The position numbers and the translations under genes are program-made. From assembly GCA_020809705.1 (NCBI GenBank), contig CP085825.1, positions 1,674,001-1,738,000 of the forward strand: DNA of 64,000 bases, read 5' to 3'. The notes under the pieces were generated by a model. The model worked only from the letters and a program-made list of their open reading frames with translations, had not been told where the DNA came from and searched no databases. Below are positions 47,501 through 58,131 of this stretch, one piece after another. Positions within the stretch are counted from its first letter, which is position 1. Every line of letters starts with the position of its first letter. Source of the DNA: Calonectria ilicicola (lineage: Eukaryota; Ascomycota; Sordariomycetes; Hypocreales; Nectriaceae).

Positions 47501-47652
47501 CAATTATAAACTTATTACAGCTAGATTATTAATTACTTATTTTTTTTTATCTCTTATTTTTCTTATCATTTACTTTAAATATCCTTACCCTATACTATAT
47601 ACATAATAACTTTCCAACATTTCAAGCTCCAACTTTAAGCACCGTGCCGAAA
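44501..47652. other. AT-rich remnant of unknown origin between Helitron and right border
   Basis: About 3.1 kb of RIP-type DNA. On the minus strand several stretches have relatively few stops (for example a 71-codon frame at 47069-47284, and sequence around 46400-46560 and 45600-45980), hinting at one more degraded protein transcribed in the same direction as the Helitron. It could be the Helitron's own N-terminal extension, a captured gene or a separate transposon. I do not recognise it. The far right (47400-47640) is AT-rich without coding texture. Confidence 0.4.
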
Positions 47653-47660
47653 GACTAATA

Positions 47661-48405
47661 GCGCAAGGAAGCCTCTAACCATCCTGCCTAGCCCGCCCTC
47701 CAACTTCCCACCGGCGGACGGGCGCTTTCCTGTGACGTTGACTGGATTTTGCAACGAGATGATCTGGTCAAAATATCGCCAAATCGCCATTCAAGGTCAT
47801 GTATTGAGGTCATGCGCTTTCAAATCCCTGCGGCCGGGCTCGCAAGTATACAACCCAATGTTTCATCACAAGAGATTCGGGTCCCGCCGACCCCGCAGCC
47901 CTGGTTGGCATCGGATCTGTCTCCAATCACATGACTCTCTCTCTCCTGAGGCCATCATCTCCCACCACGCATGGCGATGAAGGCGACGACGACGCTCCAC
48001 CATCTCAGCCTTTAGACCCGTCATAAAAAATACTTTGCTCGTGATTTATTCTTACAATACAAACCCTTGTTGGACATGCGTATCATTATCTAGTCTCATC
48101 TTATCTCAAATTCCCACCACCAATAATTTTAGTCCACTCATATCCAGCTAGCCTATTTTGACCCATCCACACATGTATGTATATGTACCAAGACAATTCA
48201 CATCAGTTTTTTTTTCGCCCTCAAGAATCGTAAGTATTACAATGCAAATCAGTAAATTAGCATCATCTCCATAATAGAACTTGCGCCAAAGCTACATGCC
48301 CATGGGCGTCGCCAATTGGCATCACAGCTTGAATCATGCATGGTGTTGCTCACAGACCTTATTGGATACTGGCCACACTTATACGAAACCCAGGGTGCTG
48401 TCAAG
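47661..48405. other. Intergenic region right of the AT-rich block
   Basis: About 745 bp of normal-composition DNA between the transposon block and the 3' end of the next gene. Only short frames with no recognisable domain; the 3' UTR of the minus-strand gene presumably lies near 48250-48405. Confidence 0.5.
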
Positions 48406-48977
48406 TCATTGCGTGTATGTAGTAGTGGCATCTGGCATTGCTTTTGCCGCTCCCTTGAAGATTCCCCACCATATCTTCATTTTAGTCACAGTAGTCCGTA
48501 TCTCAGACGCCAATGCCACTGTCACTCCCACCTTACCCCAGTCCCTAATAGCCCGACCATCAATGGGGCCAAAGTTGGCTGCATGTCAGCCACGCTGACA
48601 TGTGGCGTGTGTGAATAGCCCCCACTTTCCTTACTCTGCACTATCATATCTGCTGGTACAGTACCTGATAGGACCTTTGCAGGTAACCAAGAAGGAAGAA
48701 GTTCAGGGATAAGTTGCCGAAACTGGGCCACGGCCATATCGATACTTCCTATGGCGTTCCATTCAGGTGGAAAGTTGGGTTCATTAGCATCGACCTTGAA
48801 GCTTTCGGGTCTCGCCAGACGTCCAAATGGTTCAACCCTGTGATCTAGCATCCAACGAGCACACCAGAGGGTTGTGTTACCGACTCGGGCCCTGAGTTCA
48901 GGTGCAACGGCTATATCGCCAGAGAACCTAACTAGTTGCCGAGTAAGCAGCTGCTGGGGTGCGGTAGGTGCCGCCAT
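48406..48977 (-). CDS. Small uncharacterised fungal protein, two exons
   Basis: Exons 48977-48635 and 48578-48406 give 171 residues, MAAPTAPQQLLTRQ...YTQ. The 56-nt intron (48579-48634) has donor GTAAGG, branch GCTGAC and acceptor CAG. It joins the first frame to a second, clearly coding frame in which NFGPIDGRAIRDWGKVGV is followed by a long amphipathic helix-like stretch. Without the intron the first frame would run on to a stop at 48522 and leave the downstream coding frame unused. The start has G at -3 and G at +4; an in-frame ATG further upstream at 49151 adds unlikely sequence. The segment PELLPSWLPAKVLSGTVPAD looks conserved in character. I do not recognise the family and see no signal peptide or transmembrane helix. 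Confidence 0.72.
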
Positions 48978-50007
48978 GACGAAGTTCGTGTGGGTTTCAC
49001 TACACTCCGAAGGTTTATATGTCGACTTGAGAAGGAAAAGAGATGAAAATTCCAGGTGAAAACTTTCGCTACTTGCTGTGGCGAATGGGGACTGTCGTGT
49101 GAAAACTGCCAGCTGTCGGCAACAGAAGGGGTTTGCCCTATGTGCGCACAACTACTGACTCTTTTCTGCCTCAATGAGATTTTTGACATGTTTGCGTGAG
49201 CTTTCTACAATTCTCCGTCTTCATTCACTAGGGAATTTGCCCCGCAAAGCCTAGTATACTCTTGACTTTTTTTTTCTTCAAAATTTCTATTGGGATAATA
49301 TTTCAAACCGATAATCACAGCGAACCAGAATTAGATGTATTCTTTAACTTATCAGTCGTTGTGCAGTGCGACGATGAATCAATCTCCATTACACTTGTAG
49401 CGCGTGTCGCCCTAGTTGTGGTGTTCATTCATATTGATTGGGCACGATTACCTTTTCTACTCCGCACCAAATATTCGCGATTTTATCCTTGTTTACTCAG
49501 TGGACCCTTTATTGGGATTCTTAGCAACAAGGCCTCTTGCTCTTGACCTAGAGTTTTGGTAGTTCCTGAATTCTAGATCGCTCATTTATATTATGGGTTA
49601 TCAATATACTAAATGGCTTGACGAAAATAATTACTTTAGGCATATTATTCAGCGACGAAGATCTCAAAATCTTATTATCGATCTTTATCGTATCAAATTC
49701 GCTAGCTCACAAGTCCTATTTTTACTGAATTGCAAACTTCCACATCTCAACCAAGAATAGATAGAGAACCATTTAGTGAGTAGTATTACTGGTTACACAA
49801 CCTCCTAGCGACTAGCAATCATACAACATCGTATGGTATAATGGATGGGCCGTGAAGGTGACTCGGCCGTTGCCAATAAGTACCCATGTCTCAATCAACC
49901 TGGAAGAGCATGCAACACCAGCCAAAAGGACCCATATTTGCATATACACAAATTAAATAACGACTGGTCGATCAGGCGATTGGAGCTTCTCTAAAAGACC
50001 ACCCATG
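48978..50007. other. Intergenic region
   Basis: About 1 kb holding the promoter of the small minus-strand gene and the 3' region of the F-box-like gene. No gene recognised. Confidence 0.5.
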
Positions 50008-51291
50008 TCACGCTCCCGTGTCAGCTGCAAATGCGTCAAATAGGCATGGAACCATACGGTGAGCCCACGGTAAACCACCTTGAGGGATTTGGCCTTTCCC
50101 ATCATCCTGGTTCCAACATTCCAATGGGCCCTCCATTTTGGAGCCGAAACCTTCGGAGCGAGAGCGGGAACCCGAACAAGGGGCCAGGCACGCCCAGAAT
50201 CTTTCTTCGGGCGAGGCACACGAACCGAGGCGGTGATAGGTGGCCAGTTGAAGCAACCACTTCCTTTCATCCTTGACAATTTTAATTGTGTAATCCGTGA
50301 AACAAAAACAACAAGACCCTCCAACAAAATCACATTCCAAAGATCCTGAGAAATGAAGTATCTGGGGGATGGTTTGGTAATTGGAGAAAGGAGGAGATGA
50401 ACTTGAATAACCGAGCAGATGGCAACAAATTGGTAGCTTAATGGTCTCAACAAGTCTCTTGAACTTTTCTGGAGCCACAGGAGGCCCAGAAATGCAATGA
50501 TGGCGCGCTAAATATAATTCTCCTCTGATGATTTTGACGGCCTGAGTATGCGTGAAGGTCCATTTTAAAGGATCAAATTCCCCAAAAAACAAATAGCTTT
50601 GTCCCAATGGCCACAGAATATTCTGAATCTCTTGTAAGGATCTAGTTTTTGATAGTCCAGTTGTGTTGAATAGGTGTGGGGTTGAACCAACCAGGGCTTG
50701 TAGTGTTTCTGCCCCTTTTGATCTGGTCAAGTATCGTCCCGATAAATGTTGAAGCATTGAGAAATGGGTAATTATCTCAAGATCGCTATCGAGATCGATA
50801 AATCGCTGGAATTGAGCATGGTGTTCCAAACTTGTAACAGGCAAGATTCCTTTCAGCACAAACCGAGCCACGGAAAATCCAATGCCTGGCTCCCAGGGGT
50901 TTGGCCTCCAATCAAGTCGATTGAAGAACAATTTTATTGAAGGTCCCCATGAATGGATATCCATATGCCTGTGTGCAAAACCACATACATGGTTTTGCAT
51001 ATACCGACCTCTCCTAGCTTGTAGATTGAATTCGCAAAGGCGCTGGCATTTAAAACAGTAAAACTGGTTTTGATCATCCCTTTCTAGACCCAATAAAAGT
51101 TGTTCATATTCCAAAGATGATATGTCTTTTATAGGAAGCTTATTAGTTGGGTAAATAAGTATAAAGAGCGATTTACATGTTAGAGCTAGGGTGATGCGTG
51201 ATACTATTGGGAGATGATGAATAAGAAGAAGTAGAATATCCAAAGGTAGGTATGAAAAGAAAAGGAGCGGCGATTGATTCAAGCTTGCCAT
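50008..51291 (-). CDS. F-box-like protein
   Basis: A 427-residue single-exon frame. Residues about 10-45 (SYLPLDILLLLIHHLPIVSR and the following LALTCKSLFILIYP) fit the fungal F-box pattern, which binds Skp1 in SCF ubiquitin ligases. A following C-x2-C-containing segment (FYCFKCQRLCEF, about residue 78) with later Cys/His is common in this fungal F-box group and may bind zinc. The remainder has no recognised substrate-binding repeat. Over the last ~280 bp a second minus-strand frame is also open and extends to 49953, so an unrecognised intron or alternative C-terminus is possible. It is divergent from Mon2 (1.06 kb between starts). Substrate unknown. Confidence 0.78.
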   Translation of the reverse strand: MASLNQSPLLFFSYLPLDILLLLIHHLPIVSRITLALTCKSLFILIYPTNKLPIKDISSLEYEQLLLGLERDDQNQFYCFKCQRLCEFNLQARRGRYMQNHVCGFAHRHMDIHSWGPSIKLFFNRLDWRPNPWEPGIGFSVARFVLKGILPVTSLEHHAQFQRFIDLDSDLEIITHFSMLQHLSGRYLTRSKGAETLQALVGSTPHLFNTTGLSKTRSLQEIQNILWPLGQSYLFFGEFDPLKWTFTHTQAVKIIRGELYLARHHCISGPPVAPEKFKRLVETIKLPICCHLLGYSSSSPPFSNYQTIPQILHFSGSLECDFVGGSCCFCFTDYTIKIVKDERKWLLQLATYHRLGSCASPEERFWACLAPCSGSRSRSEGFGSKMEGPLECWNQDDGKGQIPQGGLPWAHRMVPCLFDAFAADTGA

Positions 51292-52354
51292 GACTGAAGA
51301 TCTGCAATCTTGGGAGATATGCTGGATGAAAACGAAAAATTTCTTTCCGGTTGTGGGGTTGGCGGCTCTTTATAGCATGCCCACCATGCTTACACAGACG
51401 GTGTCGTGATGATGAAAAGTCTAAAACATAGAATGGAGCCACAAGCTCTGGGCCTGCAGAATTTGGACCAGTTGGGCGCAAAGGTATCTTCCTAGTTGAA
51501 TTGTATCTGAATGACTCACTGAGTAGTACCGCTAGTTTGGTATTTGGTGCTTGATATTCTTTTATGACTTGGCAGCTTTTAAGTGTCCATTTTACATCAC
51601 GGTGGGCATGAGGTTTTTGCCCATTTATTTCACCTCAAACCCCTCGCTGAGATGAGAGCTGGATTAAAGGTGGCTACTCAGTTGCATATGAACTTGCGAT
51701 GTTTAGTAAAGAACAGATCACAGGGGCTGTTGGGTCAAGTCCAAGAAGTGGATTGTAGGTGTGACTCGAAAGTGAGGCTGATCCTGTTTTAGAGTACAAG
51801 AAGGGAAAGTTTCCTCGTTGGCTTTAAATTACGCTCGGTAAAATCCTCAAGAACTATTTAACGACCAATGTTACCTATCTTTGAATAAACCATCCAGGTT
51901 TGCCCGAGTATGAGAACTTTCAACATCTGATCCATGGATCCGGGGATTCAAAGTTGCTCAGCAGTCACGTGTTTCATCGTACCGAAATTTTAACGATGCA
52001 TCATGAAGCTGTCGCAATCAATCTCAATTCATGGTTGTAATTTCTCATGTAATAAATTTATGAGAGAAATCGAGCTTTTCAGTCGGTTTTGCGTACTTAC
52101 ATACCGTAACGAGCTTGAGCGATGAAGCGCCATGGGGATTCGTCTGTTTTCGTCAGCACGACCCACGTGAGTTAGGCGGTGAGATTCTGCCGCCTCATGC
52201 TCAAGGGCCACATCACTGCCTCTGACGACCTTGGACGGATCCCCAGGGAAGGGGAGCTTTTGGACGGCCGTAAATTTGGTTTCTGGAGCTTTAGGGACTT
52301 GCAAAAAAGCTCCATGTTCACCGGTGAGCTGATTCGAGCCCTGGGTTGCCGAAA
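51292..52354. promoter_or_regulatory. Divergent intergenic region between F-box gene and MON2
   Basis: About 1.06 kb separating two start codons on opposite strands, so it must contain both promoters. Short frames inside it show no recognisable domain. I could not identify a specific regulatory site. Confidence 0.5.
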
Positions 52355-55300
52355 ATGACGACCCAACTGCTAGCCACGGAGCTGGCCAACCTCATTCAGG
52401 AGAGCAAGCGGAAGCACAATGACCTTCGACAAGTGAGCCACCTTGCCTAGCCAACAGCGGCCGATTCATCCCAAAATAAATCAGAAATCTCATTGTGTGT
52501 GTGTCTAGGCTGCAGAGAAATCGCTTGAGGAGCTAAAGAATTTGCGAAACCCTTCTGAGCAGACAGCCCCCGATGGTCCGCAACCCGTCCCGCTCAGCTT
52601 AGTACCGTTCTAATGTCCAATAGAGCTCGCTCAGAAAGTCAACTTTGTCAACCCATTCATCATCGCATGTGGCACAAAAAATGCGAAATTCACTGCTATC
52701 GCGATAGTCTGCCTTCAGCGACTCATTGTCGCCCGGGCGCTCCCGCGTACCAAACTTCACCAAGTGTTGGAGGCCCTGATGCAAGCCACGTCAGCGGGCC
52801 TGGACGTGCAACTTAAGATCCTTCAAGCCCTGCCATCTCTGTTACAAAACTATGCTTCAGATCTCCATGGCAATCTGTTAGTGACTGCATTAAATATTTG
52901 CTTCATTTTGCAGAGCAGCAAAAATGCCATTGTCAGCCATACTTCCGCAGCAACCCTCCAGCAGCTGGTTGTGTCGGTTTTTGACAAGGTTGTCGCGGAG
53001 GACAGTAAGTGTTTTTTTACCAAGAAAATATAGCCCAATTACAAATACTCACCAATTTTCTAGAAAAGGCTGAGGATGCGAGCGAGCCTTCACTTCTAGA
53101 CGGACAAACTCAATCTCGGCCTGCCGCATTGGATGCCTATAGAGTACGTTGATCCTGTCCATCCTCGATATTTATTAACTGTTGTCAGATATTTAATGAT
53201 CTATGCCTCATGACTGAGAGCCAGCGTCCTGAATTCTTGCGATTTTCTGGGCTACCGCAGACATTCGGCTTGGAGCTAATCGAGTCCGTCATCACCAATC
53301 ACGCTACCGTGTTCACCAATCATCCAGAACAGGCTCAGATTCTACGAGTTCGAGTGATGCCACTCATTACAAGTGCGCTAAAAGGAAAGCCAAACTTCGC
53401 CACAACAGTGAGACTTGTTCGTATCCTTTATACCATGTTGCGACGACACATTGGTATCTTGCCGTCTGAATGCGGAGAATCCCTCTCGATCCTGACCCAA
53501 CTCCTTGATCAAGATGACTATCTTTGGAAGCGTGCTCTATGCATGGAGGTGTTCAGGGGTCTTTTTGCTGACCATGCCCTACTACGACGTATCTTTGCCA
53601 TCTACGATGCTCGAGAAGGAGAGCGGGATGTTCTCAAGCCAGTAATTGCCACCTTTGTCCGACTCAGCACGGAGAAGCCGGCCGTCATCGGGCTGAGCCA
53701 TCAATCTACGATGCCCTCCGCTAATATTCAGTCAAACTCTTCCTCATCTGATCAAGCTATCCTTGAAGCTAGTGGCATGACGGGAATAATCGGCGGTTCT
53801 ATGACTTCAGAGATAACAACCACTGGTATCAGTACCCAATGGAGTTCCGTTCGTGTCCCATGCATCGATCAGCTTGACAAAACAGAGGCGCCCCCAATCC
53901 CAGAATCATATGTCTACGGCCTTGTATTAAATTGCATTTCATCCATATCAGACGGCCTTGCTAAATTTATTTTGCCACTGACAGTAACAAGCGATACCAA
54001 GGGAAGACGTAAGATGTCAAAGGAGGGGCGCGATTCCCCCGCTCCATCTCGCACTGACTCAGATATTCAATTATCTAAAGGAAAACTTGAGAGGTCGGCC
54101 TCTTTTAAAAGAAACCCAGTTCCGATCAACCCGCTCACTCTGGAAGAGCATCCCCTTTACCCTGAGGTCAAAATATGCGCCACGATTGTCGAGCAATGCT
54201 GGCCAGCAATACTCGCAACATGCTCTACATTCCTTTACGCTGCTCTAGACTCAGAGTACTACCACGGCTTAGTTCGAGCCTTCCAGCGTTTTGCCCATGT
54301 GGCAGGCCTGCTGCATCTTTCGACCCCAAGAGATGCCTTTCTTACAACACTAGGAAAAGCTGCCGTTCCACCAAATGTCATAACCGCTTGTCTCAATGCC
54401 GGGCAGACCCGACCACAAACGCCTAGCACGCCTACCGAGGCAGGACAAGGTCTCTTTAGCAATGCCCGAGGTCTTTTAAGCGTCGACAGTTTAACACCCA
54501 CAACACCTTCGGCGGAGAAGCAGCGCCAGGCTTCCTTTGATGCTGCGTCTATTTCATTAAATACAAGAAACCTTCTTTGCCTTCGAGCCCTTCTCAATTT
54601 GGGCATTGCCTTGGGCCCGACATTAGGTCCAGCCTGGAGTATCATCCTAGAAACCTTACAACAAGCCGACTTTGTTCTTTTTGTTTCTGGAAAGGCTCCC
54701 GGGAAATCATCGACGTTTTCTCGGACTGAGCAGGGCGGCGAAAACGAGTCAAGTTCATTGATGGCCAACTTTGGAACTGAGGTTCGATCTGTGGAAACAG
54801 CTGCTTCTCGGTTGATTGAAAGCACTATCGACTTTCCCAACGACTCATTTTTGGGGGTCGTGACTGCTATATGCAATCTTCTCAGGACGCCAAACGAAAA
54901 CCTCGAGGGAGTTACTGAACAAGCCCAGTCCGGCGATGGTCCAAAACTTCAGGCTTCATTCAAACACTCTCGGAAACCATCAATGCAATCAAGTTCTGCT
55001 TCAACTCAGGAAGATCAATTTGCATTGGCTAAGCTTGGCGAAATAGCGACAATCAATATTGAGAGGTTGCTAGAGTACAGCCCCACAGAGTCTGGCTGGT
55101 CAATACTAGTTGAAGAGCTTATCCGAACCCTCACGTCCTCCAATACGAACGCATCGGTACGAACAAGAGCAGCAGATATTCTCGTGAGACTGACTCTGGA
55201 GGCTGCCACTGTGACCGCTACATTGCCTGACGAGTCACGTGGGGATATTCAGCTGAGGTTGTTCGAGGCATTGCGGGAGTCCCTTACCCCATTACTTAAG

Positions 55301-57790
55301 GGCGATCGCGAAGCCTCTGTTGCAAGTCACTCTACGGATGTGGACATTCATAAAATCATCCTTGAGGGTCTAAAAAGCATCATTGAGGGTTGCGGGGAAA
55401 GCCTTGTCAGTGGATGGGACATTGCGTTTGAGATTATCGGCACCATATTTGTCACAAAGAACTTTGACACAGCTGGTCGTCGCGGCTCGCTCGTCAACCC
55501 AATTCTTCTAGATACCCGATCAGCAAAACTTATTCGGTCCTCGTTCAGCTCTCTTCAACTTATTTGTTCCGACTTTTTAGCGTCCTTACCAAACTCGTGT
55601 TTCCTCATTCTAGTGGATACTTTGTATAAATTCTGTTCCCAGGATGATGACTTGAACATTGCTCTGACGGTAAGTACAGCCCAGATGTTTCAAATACCCT
55701 ACTAATAGTTATTTTAGACTGTGACATTTTTTTGGGTACTCTCAGACTTTTTGTCTTCCAAAAATGAATCCCTGGACATCACGGCAAAGATGATGCAGGG
55801 AACCGAAGTGTCAGACCTCGAAAAGATGGCTGCTGACCAGAGCTCTAAGGGGTCAGATGCAGCACTATGGATGCTTCTCTTGCTTAGACTTACAAACGTG
55901 ACGACTGATGATAGACTTGAATTGCGCAATAGCGCGATTCAAACATTGCTAAGGATTTTCGATGCTTACGGGGATCGACTAAATCCGGAGGCTTGGTCAG
56001 TTTGCGTCAAGTCTGTCATATTTAAACTGCTATCTTCGATCGAGGAAGAGCTCAAGGCTACTGAATCGGAAGATGTAGACGAGAACAATCGCTCAGAATG
56101 GAACGAGACTGCTGTGGTGGTGCTGAACGGAATATCAAGCCTTCTCGCGAACTACATTGACATTCTTACAATGCACGAGTCATTCAATGAGCTCTGGAGG
56201 GATCTTCTTGGCCACTTTACAACTTTGCTCGACTTAAAAGTTCTTGACATTAATACTGCGGCTTTCAAGGCCTTAGGTCACATACTATCTCAATCGGGTG
56301 ACGATGAAAAGCCAACCTTCAATACGACGACCGTCGATATTGCTTGGGAGCTATGGTCAAAGAATATCCCTATTTCAAAACCAGTCCCGGGCAAGGCTAC
56401 CGACAATCAAGGTTGCCTCATTGCCTATGTCGGGGCCCTCACAGAAATTTACAGGCTCATTCAAGAAGACCTCACTGTCGAAAGAGTTCAGCGAATGCTA
56501 AGCCTACTTCGAGAAACACTTGAGGAGGCTACTATTGGGGGTTACGTACTCGATATAGAGTACGTTACTCCTCTACAAGCTCATATTCTTGAGGCCATTC
56601 AAATGATTCGCACCGATATCGACGGTGTTCCTTCTGCCATGATTACCCAGGTTGCTGAGTTCGTCATGCTAGCTTTCAACCAAGAAGCATTGTCAAAACA
56701 AGGTTCAAAGCGAACGTATATTGCTCTATCAAAGTCCAGCATGAAGACACTTGAGACCCTCGTCCTACATCACTTTGCAGACGTAGATATTTACCAAAGT
56801 GGCGCGTTCTCAGAAGCCCTCGGTGCCCTTTGCAAACCAATCGGTCTTAAATATCAATTCCCAGTTATCACCAAGTCTGTCCAGCCTTGGAGACTAGCTA
56901 CATCGACAGCGCTTGTCGTTTTGGAGGCAACTCTCGCTCAGCTAATCAGTATAGATGCTTCTCTTGACGTTGTGCAGAGCATCTGGGCAACCATCGTTGC
57001 TATTGCGGATGGTATTCTTAGTGCAGACACCGAAAACGCCGCGGACGCGATCGATTTTGCTGATGATGAAAGTTTCGATATTTTATCATTTCAAAAGTTA
57101 AGGGAGCTCATCATTCCAGCCCTTGGGACCAAGGAGGTATCGGACAAGAGCCGCCAGGCATATGCACAGAGTCTCTTTAAGACGTCCATTATTCATGCTC
57201 CGTCGCCAACAGAGGAGTCTATGATCAATGGCACGCATGAATCAGGACTGTCTGCCCTTTACTCTCCACGAGCAGGTCGTACAGTGACTGTTCCGCCAAC
57301 AAAACGATCCCGGATGTCGTATGTGGCATGCGAGGAATTATTTTCATTGGTTGCTTCCACTAAGGAGACTAAAGAGCCCACTATTGTCATTCAACCACCT
57401 ACACCCTTGTCCCCGGCAGCAAAGCAGAATCACTACACCGAGTCTCCTATAGCGCTGCAAGTGCGCATAGCTACTACGGTCGCACCATTTCTCATTTTGA
57501 GGTGTGCACTATCGCTGCGAGCGTACATTGCAGACCAACCATTACGAGGAAAGATGCCACAGCCATTGAGCCAACGAAAGGAACTTGTGTGGATTTTGCG
57601 AAAGTTGGTAGACTTGAAGAGCGAAACGGGAGCTATCCCAGAGTTGACCGGGGTTGAAAGTGAAGGAAGGAAACATTTGCTAAGACTGTATCCTTTAATT
57701 GTCCGCGCATCCGGTGTGATTGGGGATGAAAAGGTATCGGCATTGCTCAGAGAAGCATTGGAGGTTGTGGGTGGTGAGTTGGGGCTTTGA
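52355..57790 (+). CDS. MON2: Mon2 homologue, Golgi/endosome trafficking scaffold, six exons
   Basis: Large HEAT-like protein related to Sec7-type Arf GEFs but without a Sec7 catalytic domain; in yeast Mon2/Ysl2 acts at the trans-Golgi/endosome with Dop1 and Neo1. Exons: 52355-52432, 52509-52575, 52624-53004, 53064-53143, 53189-55669 and 55718-57790, giving 1719 residues, the normal family length. The N-terminal DCB domain is visible (TQLLATELANLIQESKRK; VNFVNPFIIACGTKNAKF; VLEALMQATSAGLDVQLKIL). The Sec7_N-like part includes FNDLCLMTESQRPEFLRF and LWKRALCMEVFRGLF. The long C-terminal region corresponds to Mon2_C. Five introns of 45-76 nt keep frame; intron 2 has a weak donor (GTCCGC), so that boundary is the least certain. 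Intron 5 has a clear CTAAT branch site. It is convergent with the membrane-protein gene downstream. Confidence 0.93.
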
Positions 57791-58131
57791 TAATATATAC
57801 TAGGATATTATGCAATATAAGAGACATATTGGTTTCAATTCTATCTATCTAATTCCTGACACATCTGGCTATCTCATTAATCCGAAACCTCGACGTAAAA
57901 AAGAAAAAGAGGCTTCTCCCCAGCAGGGCCATAACTCTTCTGTGCATCCAAATCAAATAAACACCCGCTAATCATCGGGTTACTGTGAGCATCTAGGCTT
58001 TCGCACAAATCCCTTTATAGCGGCCTAATAGCTCCGAAATATAATCAACAATTCGTCTATCCAAAAATACACAAATCCTTCCACAAAGCATGATGAATCA
58101 ATGCTTATTATGTCCATTAGTTCTATAATAT
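57791..58131. other. Convergent 3' intergenic region
   Basis: 341 bp between the stop codons of MON2 (plus) and the membrane-protein gene (minus). It should contain both polyadenylation regions; AT-rich patches with AATAAA-like sequence are present at about 57954. Confidence 0.5.

Larger units (their letters stand above)
19103..47660. mobile_element. Nested, RIP-degraded transposon block (AT-rich isochore)
   Basis: Base composition switches sharply at about 19110 and back at about 47640. Inside, the DNA is dominated by A, T and TpA, and old reading frames are full of TAA/TAG, as expected from RIP. Four layers can be separated: a minus-strand Helitron; gypsy element B within its helicase gene; two copies of gypsy element A within B; and an unassigned insert within the Helitron Rep region. 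An identical 8-mer, GACTAATA, lies at both borders (19103-19110 and 47653-47660), possibly a target-site duplication of a still older element or chance. Confidence 0.85.

Noticed and set aside
52029..52304. A 91-codon minus-strand frame upstream of MON2
   Set aside because: It lies in the divergent promoter region and has no recognisable features.
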